Shown here in pieces: positions 24,468 to 33,522 of a stretch of 64,000 nt of DNA (position 1 is its first letter; the number at the start of each line of letters is the position of its first letter). The DNA lies in assembly GCF_000470655.1 (NCBI RefSeq), contig NC_021921.1, forward strand, positions 2,232,001 through 2,296,000, read 5' to 3'. Position numbers and translations under genes: made by a program. Source of the DNA: Halorhabdus tiamatea SARL4B (GTDB taxonomy: Archaea > Halobacteriota > Halobacteria > Halobacteriales > Haloarculaceae). The notes beneath the pieces are model-generated. The model was not told the DNA's origin and searched no databases. It was given only the letters and a program-made list of their open reading frames with translations.

Positions 24468-25783
24468 TAGCCGACCGCGATCGGCTGGCGACGACGCCGG
24501 CCCACGACGTCGCGCTGTCCTGCGTCGAAGCGGGGATCGAGGCGGCGACGCCCGAGCGCGTCCTCCGGGAGTCGATCTCGGTCGAGGAGGACGTCTTGAC
24601 CGTCGCTGACAGCCAATACGACCTCGCGGCCTACGACTCGGTGGTCGTCCTCGGCGGCGGGAAGGCCGCCGACGTCGTCGCCCGCGAACTCGAACGCCAC
24701 CTCGAGGGCTACCTCGATCGGGGGCTCGTCGTCTCGACGAAACCAGTTGCGACTGACACCGTCGAGACAGTCGCGGGAAGTCATCCGATCCCCGACGCCG
24801 ACAGTCTGGCGGGTGCCCGGCGGATCTTCCAGCGAGCCCAGGGACTGGGCGAGGGGACGCTCGTCCTCGCGCCGATCACGGGCGGCGGGAGCGCGCTGCT
24901 GGCGTTGCCCGCCGGCGACATCACCCTCGTCGACCTCCAGGCCACCACCGAGGAACTCGTCGAGAGCGGCGCGTCGATCAACGAGATCAACGCCGTTCGC
25001 AAACACTGCTCGGCGATCAAGGGCGGCGGGCTGGCCCGGGCAGCAGCCCCGGCGACAGTCGTCGGCCTGCTGTTCTCGGACGTCGTCGGCGACGACCCCG
25101 GCGTGATCGCCAGCGGGCCGACCGCACCCGACGCGACCACCTACGAGGATGCCCTCGAGATCCTGGATCGCTACGACGTGGCTGTCCCCGCTGTGGTCCG
25201 CGAGCACCTCGAAGCTGGTGTGGCCGGCGAGCGCGCGGAGACGCCCACCGATCCGGCCGTCCTGGGCCACGTCGACAACCACGTCCTCGCCGACGCCTGG
25301 ACGGCACTGTCGGCTGCTCGCGACATCGCCAGCGAGGCCGGGTACGAACCGCTCGTCCTGTCCTCGCGGGTTCGCGGCGAGGCGACCGAGGCAGCCCTTT
25401 CTCAACTCGCCATCGCTGAGGAGTCTGCAGCCACCGGAACACCCGTCGAACCGCCGACCGTGCTGCTCTCGGCTGGCGAGACGACGGTCACGGTCATGGG
25501 TAAGGGCGACGGCGGCCCGAACCTCGAATTCGCGCTCCGGGTCGCCGTCGAACGGTCTGAGGGGATCGTCTGTGCCAGCGTCGACACTGACGGCGAGGAC
25601 GGCGGCACCGAAGTTGCCGGTGCGATCGTCGACGGCGAAACGCTCTCGAACCCACAGCGTGGTCGGGCCGCACTGCTGGAGAACGACGCACTGCCGGCGC
25701 TCGAAGAATCCAACGCGGTGATCGAGACCGGGCCGACGGGGACGAACGTCAACGATCTGCGGGTGTTCGTGATCGAGGCGTGA
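24464..25783 (+). CDS. Glycerate 2-kinase (MOFRL family)
   Basis: 439 residues from the ATG that overlaps the SDR stop (ATGATAG). Motifs of the DUF4147/MOFRL glycerate kinases are VVLGGGKAADVVA, APITGGGSALLALP, INAVRKHCSAIKGGG and the C-terminal ETGPTGTNVNDLRV. It makes 2-phosphoglycerate from D-glycerate, feeding sugar-acid products into lower glycolysis, where the enolase at 59772 acts next. The wider open frame upstream, in phase with it, is out of the SDR frame and not coding. Confidence 0.92.
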   Translation: MIADRDRLATTPAHDVALSCVEAGIEAATPERVLRESISVEEDVLTVADSQYDLAAYDSVVVLGGGKAADVVARELERHLEGYLDRGLVVSTKPVATDTVETVAGSHPIPDADSLAGARRIFQRAQGLGEGTLVLAPITGGGSALLALPAGDITLVDLQATTEELVESGASINEINAVRKHCSAIKGGGLARAAAPATVVGLLFSDVVGDDPGVIASGPTAPDATTYEDALEILDRYDVAVPAVVREHLEAGVAGERAETPTDPAVLGHVDNHVLADAWTALSAARDIASEAGYEPLVLSSRVRGEATEAALSQLAIAEESAATGTPVEPPTVLLSAGETTVTVMGKGDGGPNLEFALRVAVERSEGIVCASVDTDGEDGGTEVAGAIVDGETLSNPQRGRAALLENDALPALEESNAVIETGPTGTNVNDLRVFVIEA

Positions 25784-25826
25784 CTCACCTCAAACGCTAA
25801 GTGGTTTGGCTCACATTGTACACATA

Positions 25827-26129
25827 ATGAGCAGCGACAAGAAGCGCGTCCAGTTCAGAGCGCCGCATCGACTCGTCGATCGGACGGACGCACTCGCGGA
25901 CGTTCTCGGCGAGGACCGGACGGACATTCTCGTGACGGCGCTTCGGGAGTACCTGCAGGACGCGACCCACGACGACGCGCTCACCCAGGAGATCGCGGCC
26001 GCCTACTACGACGACGAGATCTCTTTCGACCAACTCAAAGCACTCGTCGGTGCCGAAGAGGCCGCGAACCTCCGGGTGTTGAAACAGCAACTCGACCGGG
26101 ACTTCGTCGACGAGGTCGCGGACGCATAG
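25827..26129 (+). CDS. Antitoxin-like ribbon-helix-helix protein
   Basis: 100 residues beginning MSSDKKRVQFRAPHRLVDRT. The N-terminal RHH-like segment (KRVQFRAPHRLVDRTDALAD, then RTDILVTALREYLQ) should bind DNA as a dimer, and the acidic C-terminal half (ISFDQLKALVGAEEAANLRV) should wrap the toxin. The stop codon directly abuts the toxin ATG. In VapBC systems the antitoxin represses the operon with the toxin. An AT-rich stretch (CACATTGTACACATA) just upstream includes the palindromic TGTACA and could be the operator. Confidence 0.8.
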   Translation: MSSDKKRVQFRAPHRLVDRTDALADVLGEDRTDILVTALREYLQDATHDDALTQEIAAAYYDDEISFDQLKALVGAEEAANLRVLKQQLDRDFVDEVADA

Positions 26130-26642
26130 ATGTCGGTCCTCGTCGCCGATGCCTCCGCACTCGTCAGCCTCGCGATCGTGGCGAAAGCGGATCCCGATCC
26201 ACTCGCGCTGTCACTGGATCGATACGCGGTCGTCGTCCCGACGGTAGTCGTCGACGAACTCCGAGAGATCGCCGCTTACGATGACGAGCACGGTCGGGCG
26301 GCTACGGCCGTCCTCGACCGAACTGACGCGTTCGAGACGCGATCGGTCGATCTCGACGCCGACTTCCCGCTCGATGACGGCGAGAACGCCGCCGTCACCC
26401 TGGCGAACGATCTCGACGCGGCGCTGTTCCTCTGTGACGAGTTCAACCAGCTCGGGCTGATCCACGCGTCGCTCGCCGACACCCGGCTCGTCACGACCCC
26501 GACGCTGCTTTCGGTTCTCGTTCGGTCCGGACAGCTATCGTCGACGGCTGCACAGGGGCTCCTCGACGAGATCAGTGACGCCCGGAGCTGGGACGCCAAT
26601 AGCTACGTCCAGCGCGCTCGCTCGCTGCTTGAAGAGCCATGA
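26130..26642 (+). CDS. PIN-domain toxin (VapC-like)
   Basis: A 170-residue PIN-fold protein. Acidic residues expected for metal-dependent RNase activity are Asp7 (VLVADASALVSL), Glu in VVVDELREI, Glu in LDDGENAAVTLA and Asp in LFLCDEFNQLG. It directly follows the ribbon-helix-helix gene, giving a type II toxin-antitoxin arrangement. It is longer than classic VapC (about 130), with an extra C-terminal helix pair. The alternative is a stand-alone RNA-processing PIN protein; linkage to the RHH gene favours toxin. Confidence 0.78.
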   Translation: MSVLVADASALVSLAIVAKADPDPLALSLDRYAVVVPTVVVDELREIAAYDDEHGRAATAVLDRTDAFETRSVDLDADFPLDDGENAAVTLANDLDAALFLCDEFNQLGLIHASLADTRLVTTPTLLSVLVRSGQLSSTAAQGLLDEISDARSWDANSYVQRARSLLEEP

Positions 26643-26716
26643 CACAGACTCTGTCGTCTTCTTCGTCGCTTTCAACCACGAATCGAAGGGCAGACGACGG
26701 ACCGTTTCCCGCTCGC

Positions 26717-27415
26717 TCAAAAGTCGATGACTTGCTTGTCTTTCCAGAAGAGGCCGCTCGGCGACCCCGGACCGAAGCGTGACAGCCAGATCGGCGTCTC
26801 GGCCCCTTTCTCGGGTTCGCGCGGGGCCTCCTCGCCGCCGAGGTCGGTCGCCACCCAGCCGGGATCGACGGAGTTGGCGATGAGTCCGTCTTCGCCGTGG
26901 GTCTGATCAAGCGAGACCGTCAGGGCGTTGATGCCAGCTTTCGAGATCCGGTAGGCCGGCATTTCGGATTCGATCGGGTCGGCGAGAATGCCCACGCCGG
27001 AGGAGACGTTCACGATCCGTGGGGCGTCCGTCTCCAGCAAGTGCGGAAGTGCGTACTTACTCAGTAGTGACGGCCCGCGGAGATTCACGTCCAGGATTCG
27101 ATCGAAGGCCTCGCTGTCGACGTCCGTGAGACCTGCACCGGCCCCGCCGACGCCGGCGTTGTTGACGAGGACGTCGAGCTGGCCGCCGGCGGTGACTACC
27201 TCTTCGACCGCGCTCTCGATCATGGATTCGTCGGTCACGTCGATCTCGACAGCCTCGACACCGTCCGGAAGGGCCGCCGTCGGATCACGGACACCGCCGT
27301 AGACTGTCGCGTCGAGTTCGACGAGGCCGCTGGCGATTTCGCGACCGATACCTCGATTCGCTCCCGTGACGAGGGCAACCTGTCCATCGAGTGTTTCCAG
27401 CAGATTTGGCTCCAT
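26717..27415 (-). CDS. SDR-family oxidoreductase
   Basis: 232 residues from ATG 27415 (MEPNLLETLDGQVALVTGAN). Motifs are TGANRGIGREIA, NNAGVGGAG, NVSSGVG and YRISK. It resembles NADPH carbonyl-reductase-type SDRs; the conserved SVDPGWVATDLGG segment is typical. Substrate unknown. It converges with the VapC-like gene across a 74-bp gap with nothing recognisable. An upstream extension of 13 codons has weaker coding character. Confidence 0.87.
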   Translation of the reverse strand: MEPNLLETLDGQVALVTGANRGIGREIASGLVELDATVYGGVRDPTAALPDGVEAVEIDVTDESMIESAVEEVVTAGGQLDVLVNNAGVGGAGAGLTDVDSEAFDRILDVNLRGPSLLSKYALPHLLETDAPRIVNVSSGVGILADPIESEMPAYRISKAGINALTVSLDQTHGEDGLIANSVDPGWVATDLGGEEAPREPEKGAETPIWLSRFGPGSPSGLFWKDKQVIDF

Positions 27416-27496
27416 CGTCGGACGTTGGTCGTGAGTCGGTTTGGATGTTGTCACTGGCGGCTGCAGAGAAGGCGGATAAATCGACAGCGCGGCCGG

Positions 27497-28534
27497 CTAC
27501 TCCTCGAGACAGGCGGCGACGACCCGCAGCAACTGCTCGCCACGGACTTCGTCGGCGAACAGCGGCACCCGCCGGACGTCGTGGCCCCGGAAGACGTCCT
27601 GGGAGCGTTCGAGCGCCTTCTGCTGGACGTCCCAGCGCCGCTGGCAGAACTCACACGTCTCCAGGTTCGGCGAGACGTACCAGTCGGTCTCGACGTCCGC
27701 GACGTCGGCCAGGTCTTCCATCACGCGGTTGACGACGATCGTCCCGACGGGGATGTCGAAGGCGGCCAGTCGCTCAAGGAGGCGCTCGGACTCCATGACG
27801 CTCAACTCCTCGGGCACCATGACGACCCGGAAGTCCGTCTTCTGGGGGTCCTGAAGGATCGTCCGGAGGCGCTCGATCCGCTCCCGGAGGACGCGCAGGT
27901 CGTCGAGGCCCTCCTCGATGTCCTCCTCGTCTGCGTCGCCGAACATCCCCGTGATGGTGCCCATCATCCCGCTCAGGCGCTCGCGGAAGGACAGCAGTTT
28001 CCCGACCATCGTGTCCATCACTTCGGGGAGTTCGAGCAGTCGGAGTGTGTGGCCGGTGGGAGCCGTGTCGACCACGACCCGGTCGAAGCGCTCGTCGTCG
28101 AGATACCGGATGAGCAGTCGAATTGCAGCCGCTTCGTCCGTGCCAGGCATCGCGTTCGTAAAGGGGTCGGTGACGTCCTCGCCAAGCAGTTGACCGAGGC
28201 CACCGAGTCCACCGCCCTCGAGGCCGAGCGGGTCGTCGCCGAGGGCTGCTTCGGGATCTATCTCGGCGGCGTAGAGGGGGATGTCCTCGCGGATCTGGGC
28301 CGGCTCGGCGGGGATGTCCGTCTCCAGCGTATCCGACAACGAGTGGGCGGGGTCGGTCGAGACGACCAGCGTGGCGGTCCCGTCGCGGGCGCTGGCGAGT
28401 GCCGTTGCCGCCGCCATCGTCGTCTTGCCGACGCCGCCCTTCCCGCCGTAGAGGACGTACTCCGGCCCCTCGATTCCGCTCGGGACGACCGACTCGTCGA
28501 TCTCCTCGACGGCCTCGACGTCGATGTCGTTCAT
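27497..28534 (-). CDS. ArsA/Get3-family ATPase
   Basis: 345 residues with the deviant Walker A YGGKGGVGKTTMAAA (about 29-43), switch DPAHSLSDTL, VVVDTAPTGHTLRLLELP and a C-terminal CEFC pair (about residue 300) that in Get3 binds zinc at the dimer interface. Family members are ATP-driven targeting factors for tail-anchored proteins (Get3) or arsenite pumps (ArsA). With one ATPase domain, the CxxC pair and no arsB/arsR neighbours, a Get3-like role is more likely. ATG start 28534. Confidence 0.9.
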   Translation of the reverse strand: MNDIDVEAVEEIDESVVPSGIEGPEYVLYGGKGGVGKTTMAAATALASARDGTATLVVSTDPAHSLSDTLETDIPAEPAQIREDIPLYAAEIDPEAALGDDPLGLEGGGLGGLGQLLGEDVTDPFTNAMPGTDEAAAIRLLIRYLDDERFDRVVVDTAPTGHTLRLLELPEVMDTMVGKLLSFRERLSGMMGTITGMFGDADEEDIEEGLDDLRVLRERIERLRTILQDPQKTDFRVVMVPEELSVMESERLLERLAAFDIPVGTIVVNRVMEDLADVADVETDWYVSPNLETCEFCQRRWDVQQKALERSQDVFRGHDVRRVPLFADEVRGEQLLRVVAACLEE

Positions 28535-28915
28535 GGACGGTCTTTCCTGCCCGGCCTTACGAACTTCCCGGTCGTGGGACGCGCGTACGGGTCGACTTCG
28601 TCTGCTGTCCAGTACTCACCACCATGAGTTCGACGCCTGAATTCGAGTAGATACTCGGTCGCGCTCTGTAGTCAGATCCGGACGATCTCGATCGAGCACC
28701 GAGTCCGTGAGAACCTCGGGTCGATCCCGGCCGAGCGCATGGCGGAAGTGGATACCGCACTCGAATACAGCCTGGGTCTTGTCGAGATTTGATCGATCGC
28801 ACTGACTACTTGCCGTGGGGTGGTATCGAACGGTGCATGAGTTGCTGCGGTGCAGTTTTGGTGAATCCGATCGAGATCGAGATGTACACGGACGGCACGA
28901 CATTCCGAGAGCGCT
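28535..28915. other. Gene-poor spacer with toxin relic
   Basis: 381 bp of lower GC. Apart from the MazF-like relic (separate entry), no frame with haloarchaeal codon character or a start signal is seen. It may be decayed toxin-antitoxin DNA. Confidence 0.5.
28628..28792 (+). pseudogene. C-terminal relic of PemK/MazF-family toxin
   Basis: The plus-strand frame from about 28628 to the TGA at 28790-28792 encodes SVALCSQIRTISIEHRVREN followed by LGSIPAERMAEVDTALEYSL. This lines up with the C-terminal half of MazF proteins (pattern SVAL-x-D/S-Q-x-R-T-I, then LG-x-L/I-x-x-x-x-x-x-E-V). No start codon, N-terminal half or antitoxin is present upstream, where the frame is closed by a TGA at 28625. 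It is therefore called a truncated remnant. Recognition is by eye only. Confidence 0.55.
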
Positions 28916-29227
28916 TCAGCGGTGTTCGTTCGGATCGTAATCTTCACCGGGTTCGATCGGCGTGTCCGACTGAACCTTGTACGTTCGGGCTTTTTGATGA
29001 CGCTTGTAGAAGTACACAAGGGGAAACGGGAGCACAAGCAGCGTCAACAGGTATCGTTGTCGGGCGAACGTATACCCGACAAGCGCAGTGGCGAGGAGGA
29101 TTGACAGGTGGCCGTACACCCAGAGACTGTGAGAGACGGATTCCCAGTCCCCGTACAGATACGCATAAAAGAATTCCTCGATCCATCTCGTCAGCTGGGG
29201 CATACCGAAAGACGATAGTTCGACCAT
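28916..29227 (-). CDS. Small hypothetical membrane protein (103 aa)
   Basis: The protein starts at ATG 29227. It has two hydrophobic segments (LWVYGHLSILLATALVGYTF and YLLTLLVLPFPLVYFY) separated by FARQR, with a hydrophilic C-tail ending PGEDYDPNEHR. It lies 40 nt downstream of the helicase gene on the same strand and could share its transcript. GC content is lower than in the neighbours. No family is recognised. Confidence 0.6.
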   Translation of the reverse strand: MVELSSFGMPQLTRWIEEFFYAYLYGDWESVSHSLWVYGHLSILLATALVGYTFARQRYLLTLLVLPFPLVYFYKRHQKARTYKVQSDTPIEPGEDYDPNEHR

Positions 29228-29266
29228 CTTAGGTGTGTTGGACGACTGAACGCAGCGATCGCCGAC

Positions 29267-31705
29267 TCACCGCTCCGCCCAGAACCGATCGATCTGGTCG
29301 GGCAGGAACTCCGGACTCATGGTGACGAACTCCTCGCGTTCGGCCGGCGAGAGATACCCGTAGACCGAGTGGCGGGCGTCGGGTGTGTACCGCGCCCCGA
29401 CGAAGGCCCGGACGCCGACCTCCTCAGCCCCGCGGATCACCCGGCCGATCGCCTGGCGGGCGCGCCTGACCGCCGGAATCGTCAGCGCGTACTCGAAGGC
29501 GTGGTCCTCGCCGAAGACGTCGCCGTAGGCGCGCTGGACGGCCCGGACGCGGGGCGAGCCGATGTTGACTAAGGGGACGCCGACGACCGCCGCCGCCCGG
29601 AGCTTCGCGCCGTCGTAGTCGACGCCCTCGGTGAGCGTCCCGCGGGTGCTCGTGACCAGCACCTTCCCCTCGCCGGCGAAGAACGATCCTTTGAGGTCCT
29701 CCGTCGCTTCGTTGCTGGAGGACTCGTCGACGAGGACGGGCTTCTCGACCGCGCCGTCGAGATACGCGCCGGCCCAGGTCGCCTCGCGGTAGTTCGGCAT
29801 CGCGATCAGGACGTTGCCCGGGTTGCGAGCGATGGCCCGTAGGACGTGGGCGTACTCGTCTCGGGTCGAGTTCCACTCGTTGCCGAGCGGTTCCATCGTC
29901 GCTGGATCGCCACGATTTCGCGCGGTAAACGGCGTCGCGTCGACGATCCAGCTTGCCCGGTTCGCCGGCGGAAAGGAGAGGCCATAGGAACGGGTCAGGA
30001 CGGAGCGACCGTCGTCCTGGTCTCCGGCTGGCTGGCCAGCGCCACCGCCCCCATCGCCACCCAGCGCGTCGAGCCCGGCCACGCGCGTGAACACGTCGAG
30101 CGGGGCGAGCGTCGCACTCATCAGGATCCCGCCGCCGACGTCGTCGAACGTCGACGCCAGCGATTCCGCCGGCAGACAATCGAACAGCGTCAGCCCGGCG
30201 GTGTACGTCGATCGCCAGCCTTCGATGCGCTGGTCGTCTCGTGGGGAGTGATCGAGTTCGATCTCCCGGAACGTCCTCGCGTGGTCGCGCTCCCACCACC
30301 GGCGGGCGATCACGCCGGCAGCGGCGACGACGGGCGTGCGCCCGATGCCGAGTTCCTCGCTCGCGTCCTCGACGGCCAGGCCGATCGTATCGAGTTGCCG
30401 GAAGAGTCCGCCGTCGTAGCCCGCCTGCTCGGCCCAGCGCGTGAGTTCGTCGGGTTCGGGCTCGTCGGGATCGCGGAGCGGGATCTCCAGGTCGTGGGCC
30501 GGCAACGCCGTCTCGTCGGCCCGCCAGCCTCGCCCCACTGCGTCGTCGAGATGGTCGGCGATCCGATCGTCGAGCCAGCCCAGCAGGTCGTCGTAGAAGT
30601 CCCGGGCACGCTCGACGGCCTCCAGGGGGACGTCCTGGCTGCCGAGGTGGGCCCGGACCTCGCGTTTGTGATCCCCGCTCTGGCGGGAAAGCGAGAGCAA
30701 CTGGTGGCAGTCGTTGCGGGCCTGGACGATCGTCTGGCGACCGAGTCGGTCCGACAGCAGGTCCCGGACGCGCTCCTCTACGCGGTGGGCCTCGTCGACG
30801 ATCACGAACGTCCGCTCGTCGAGGATGCCCTCGATTAACCCCCTGGAGGCGGGATCGAAGAGGTGGTTGTAGTTGCCGATCACCACGTCGGCGGCTCCGA
30901 CGAGCGTCTGCATGGCGCGGTGGGGACAGGTCCCCCGTTCGACGGCCCCGGGCAGGTACTCATCGGCGGTGACGACCGATTCCGCGCCCGCGTCGAAGCC
31001 GATCGGTGAGCCCCGATTGCGGGCGTACCAGTCGGCCTCGAAGGGACAGTAAAGCGGCGGGTCCTCGCCGCCGATGTCGTCGGGGGCGGTCGGCTGGGTT
31101 CGGCGATAGGGCGACTCGGCCCCTGCTGTCGACAGCGCGCCCGCGACCGCCTGCTGACCGATCCCGCCGGGTCGGGCCGCTTTCGCCAGGTCGCTGCCCG
31201 TCTGTGGGTCCCACCAGACGTCGTCGTTCCGCGGGCGGATTACCGCGTCGGCGACGGGGCGATCGTCGCTCGATCCGTCGCTCTCGACGAGTTCAGCCGT
31301 GTTCTCTCGGAGGTCCTCACAGCGATCGTGAACCCCTGAATCCGGTGGAAACACGTCTTCCCGGCCATAGGGACAGAGGTCGCGCTTGCCAACGAGAGCG
31401 ACGCCGGCGAGCGGTTCGTCGAGGCCGGCGTTGAGCTGTCGGAGGTCGGCGACGAACTGGCGGCGTTGCTGTTTGACCGGCGTCACCACGAGCAGGCGCT
31501 CGTAGTCGTCTTCGCGGACGAGTGTCGCACCGGCGGTGAGGGCGGCCATCGTTTTCCCGGTCCCGCACGGGCCTTCCATCGCGAGAAAGCCCTGTCGGCG
31601 ACCGGCCGCGATCGCCGTCTCGATCGCGTCGGCCTGGTCGTCGTAGGGCTCTTCGAAGCCGAATCGCTCCCGCCAGGTCGCCTCCTCGTGTTCGCCCGTC
31701 CCCAT
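29267..31705 (-). CDS. XPD/DinG-family ATP-dependent DNA helicase
   Basis: 812 residues, superfamily 2. Walker A is GPCGTGKT (45-52) and the DEAH box VIVDEAHRVEE (DEAH at 304-307). Helicase-C motifs include LVTSTRGTLTEGVDY and RRARQAIGRVIRGAEEVG. Four cysteines between motifs I and II (111, 129, 220, 260) fit the 4Fe-4S cluster of the XPD family, though the second and third are separated by about 90 residues. It unwinds DNA 5'-3' and probably works in repair. ATG start 31705. Confidence 0.9.
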   Translation of the reverse strand: MGTGEHEEATWRERFGFEEPYDDQADAIETAIAAGRRQGFLAMEGPCGTGKTMAALTAGATLVREDDYERLLVVTPVKQQRRQFVADLRQLNAGLDEPLAGVALVGKRDLCPYGREDVFPPDSGVHDRCEDLRENTAELVESDGSSDDRPVADAVIRPRNDDVWWDPQTGSDLAKAARPGGIGQQAVAGALSTAGAESPYRRTQPTAPDDIGGEDPPLYCPFEADWYARNRGSPIGFDAGAESVVTADEYLPGAVERGTCPHRAMQTLVGAADVVIGNYNHLFDPASRGLIEGILDERTFVIVDEAHRVEERVRDLLSDRLGRQTIVQARNDCHQLLSLSRQSGDHKREVRAHLGSQDVPLEAVERARDFYDDLLGWLDDRIADHLDDAVGRGWRADETALPAHDLEIPLRDPDEPEPDELTRWAEQAGYDGGLFRQLDTIGLAVEDASEELGIGRTPVVAAAGVIARRWWERDHARTFREIELDHSPRDDQRIEGWRSTYTAGLTLFDCLPAESLASTFDDVGGGILMSATLAPLDVFTRVAGLDALGGDGGGGAGQPAGDQDDGRSVLTRSYGLSFPPANRASWIVDATPFTARNRGDPATMEPLGNEWNSTRDEYAHVLRAIARNPGNVLIAMPNYREATWAGAYLDGAVEKPVLVDESSSNEATEDLKGSFFAGEGKVLVTSTRGTLTEGVDYDGAKLRAAAVVGVPLVNIGSPRVRAVQRAYGDVFGEDHAFEYALTIPAVRRARQAIGRVIRGAEEVGVRAFVGARYTPDARHSVYGYLSPAEREEFVTMSPEFLPDQIDRFWAER

Positions 31706-31833
31706 CGATACGGGTACTGGACCCCGGTCGGGTTTGAACCCACGGATTCACGTGGGCGTCGCCTGTCACTGTGACCGCACTGGGCCCACACCGATAGGGA
31801 TTTTTATACCGTGTGCCCTTCTACCCCCCATAC

Positions 31834-32850
31834 GTGTCGTCGGCCGACGAGATCATCGAAGCCATACTCGCAGAGTCCGGGCCGGACTACGAGTCGTTCT
31901 CCTTCGAGGAGACACCGGGGGACACCCGGACCGACAGTCACTTCGTTACCGTCGAGTATCGCGGCGAGTCCTACGAGGTGGTCGTCAAACTCGCCCCGGA
32001 GGTCGATTCGACCTTCGCTGTCGAGCCGTTCCTCCACGAGTACGTCGCCGAACGGACCGACGTTCCACTCCCCGGTATCCTCGTCTTTAAAGAAGACCCA
32101 GAACAGGACGTTCCACCGTATTTCATCACCGAACGCATCCACGGCGACAACCTCGACGAACACTTCGAGGGGCTCTCCCTCGAGGAGCGGGGCCAACTCA
32201 TGCGCCAGATCGGCGCGATCCTGGGTGACCTGCATTCGACGATCGCATTCGAGGGATACGGTCGGTTGGATCTCGAGAATGGCCGACTCGTCGTCCGAGA
32301 CCTCTCCTGGGACTGGCAGGACTACTTCGAGGGGTTGACTGAGGGCCACATCGAGAAGCTAGGCGGGACGACCTTCGAGGACCTTCAGGAGACTGCTCGC
32401 GAACGCCTGGTCGATCGACTCTCAGCCGTGCCCCAGCAGGGCGTCCCGCGGCTCGTCCACGACGATTTCCGGCCGGGCAATCTCCTGATCGAACCAGACG
32501 GCCCCGAGATCACGGCAGTCCTCGACTGGGAACAGTCCCTGGCCGGCGATCCGGAGTATAACCTCGCGCAGGTCGAACTTCTCTTTATCGACTCGATCTT
32601 CCGGGACCGTGACGAGCGCGAGACTCTCCGAGAGTCCCTGTACGAGGGTTATCAGATCGAGACGGACTTCGAGGTAACGGAGAGCTACGAGGCCGTCAGG
32701 CCGCTGTATCAGTTCTCGACGCTCGTCTGGCGGATGGCCGGCTTCGATTCGATCTACGCCGACGCCTCGCCGCTGGCTCGAACCCGGGCCGAAGCCTACT
32801 ACCGGGAACAGTTCACGACCCTCGCGCGGCGACTCGAGTCCGACCGGTAG
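31834..32850 (+). CDS. APH-family phosphotransferase
   Basis: 338 residues with a protein-kinase-like fold. It has PYFITERIHGDNLDEHFEG, the catalytic loop LVHDDFRPGNLLIEPDG and the metal-binding AVLDWEQSLAGDPEYNLAQV. Such enzymes phosphorylate aminoglycosides, choline, homoserine or other small molecules; the substrate here is unknown. The GTG at 31834 is chosen because the TATA-like TTTTTATACC (31801-31810) lies 26-30 nt upstream; a GTG at 31813 would be too close. A haloarchaeal homologue is more likely metabolic than a resistance determinant. Confidence 0.85.
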   Translation: MSSADEIIEAILAESGPDYESFSFEETPGDTRTDSHFVTVEYRGESYEVVVKLAPEVDSTFAVEPFLHEYVAERTDVPLPGILVFKEDPEQDVPPYFITERIHGDNLDEHFEGLSLEERGQLMRQIGAILGDLHSTIAFEGYGRLDLENGRLVVRDLSWDWQDYFEGLTEGHIEKLGGTTFEDLQETARERLVDRLSAVPQQGVPRLVHDDFRPGNLLIEPDGPEITAVLDWEQSLAGDPEYNLAQVELLFIDSIFRDRDERETLRESLYEGYQIETDFEVTESYEAVRPLYQFSTLVWRMAGFDSIYADASPLARTRAEAYYREQFTTLARRLESDR

Positions 32851-32931
32851 GACCGTCGGAACGACGGGAGGGTCGATCGGAGCGACAATTCGGTGCGTGT
32901 GTTTTTCACCTGGGCCACCCACTGACCAGCC

Positions 32932-33450
32932 ATGTCGAACGAGACCGAACGGCCGATCGAGGAGCGCGTCGGGACGGCCCTCGGCGAGCGCGGGGAGACC
33001 GTCGCGGTCGCCGAGTCCTGCACGGGTGGATTGATCGGCTCGCTGCTGTCTGATATTCCGGGGTCCAGTGACTACTTCGATCGATCGCTGGTGACGTACT
33101 CCTACGACGCAAAGCGCGCGGAACTGGCCGTCTCCCGGGAAGCTCTCGACGAGGAAGGGGCCGTCAGCGACCCCGTCGCGCGACAGATGGCCCAGGGCGT
33201 TCGCGACCGCGCGGACGTGACCTGGGGCGTCTCGACGACCGGCATCGCCGGCCCGACTGGCGGCACCGAGGACAAACCCGTCGGGACCGTCTTCATCGGT
33301 GTGGCCTACGCCGCGCCGTGGGACAGTGGCGAGTCGGCGACGCGGGTCCGCCGGTACAGCTTCGATGGAACTCGAACCGAAATCAAGCGACAGATCGCCG
33401 AGCAGGCACTCGCGGACCTGCTGGACGCGGTCGATGCAGGGCGTCTCTGA
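32932..33450 (+). CDS. pncC: Nicotinamide-nucleotide amidase (PncC/CinA C-domain)
   Basis: 172 residues, the size of a stand-alone CinA C-terminal domain. It shows VAVAESCTGGLIGSLLSDIPG with the active Ser, YFDRSLVTYSYDAKRAEL and the TTGIAGPTGGTEDKPVGTV signature. It deamidates NMN to nicotinate mononucleotide in NAD recycling. A possible TATA-like GTTTTTCACC lies about 30 nt upstream of the ATG. No N-terminal competence-damage domain is attached. Confidence 0.9.
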   Translation: MSNETERPIEERVGTALGERGETVAVAESCTGGLIGSLLSDIPGSSDYFDRSLVTYSYDAKRAELAVSREALDEEGAVSDPVARQMAQGVRDRADVTWGVSTTGIAGPTGGTEDKPVGTVFIGVAYAAPWDSGESATRVRRYSFDGTRTEIKRQIAEQALADLLDAVDAGRL

Positions 33451-33522
33451 TGGGTGGGTCGGTGACCAGCATCTCGCCGACATGAGAAACGCTTTCGGGG
33501 CCGGCCCCCGTCGCTTCGGTCG

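Noticed and set aside
28789-29232. Plus-strand frame opposite the small membrane protein
   Set aside because: Mixed cysteine/arginine-rich composition and no start signal; the minus-strand frame has two good hydrophobic helices.
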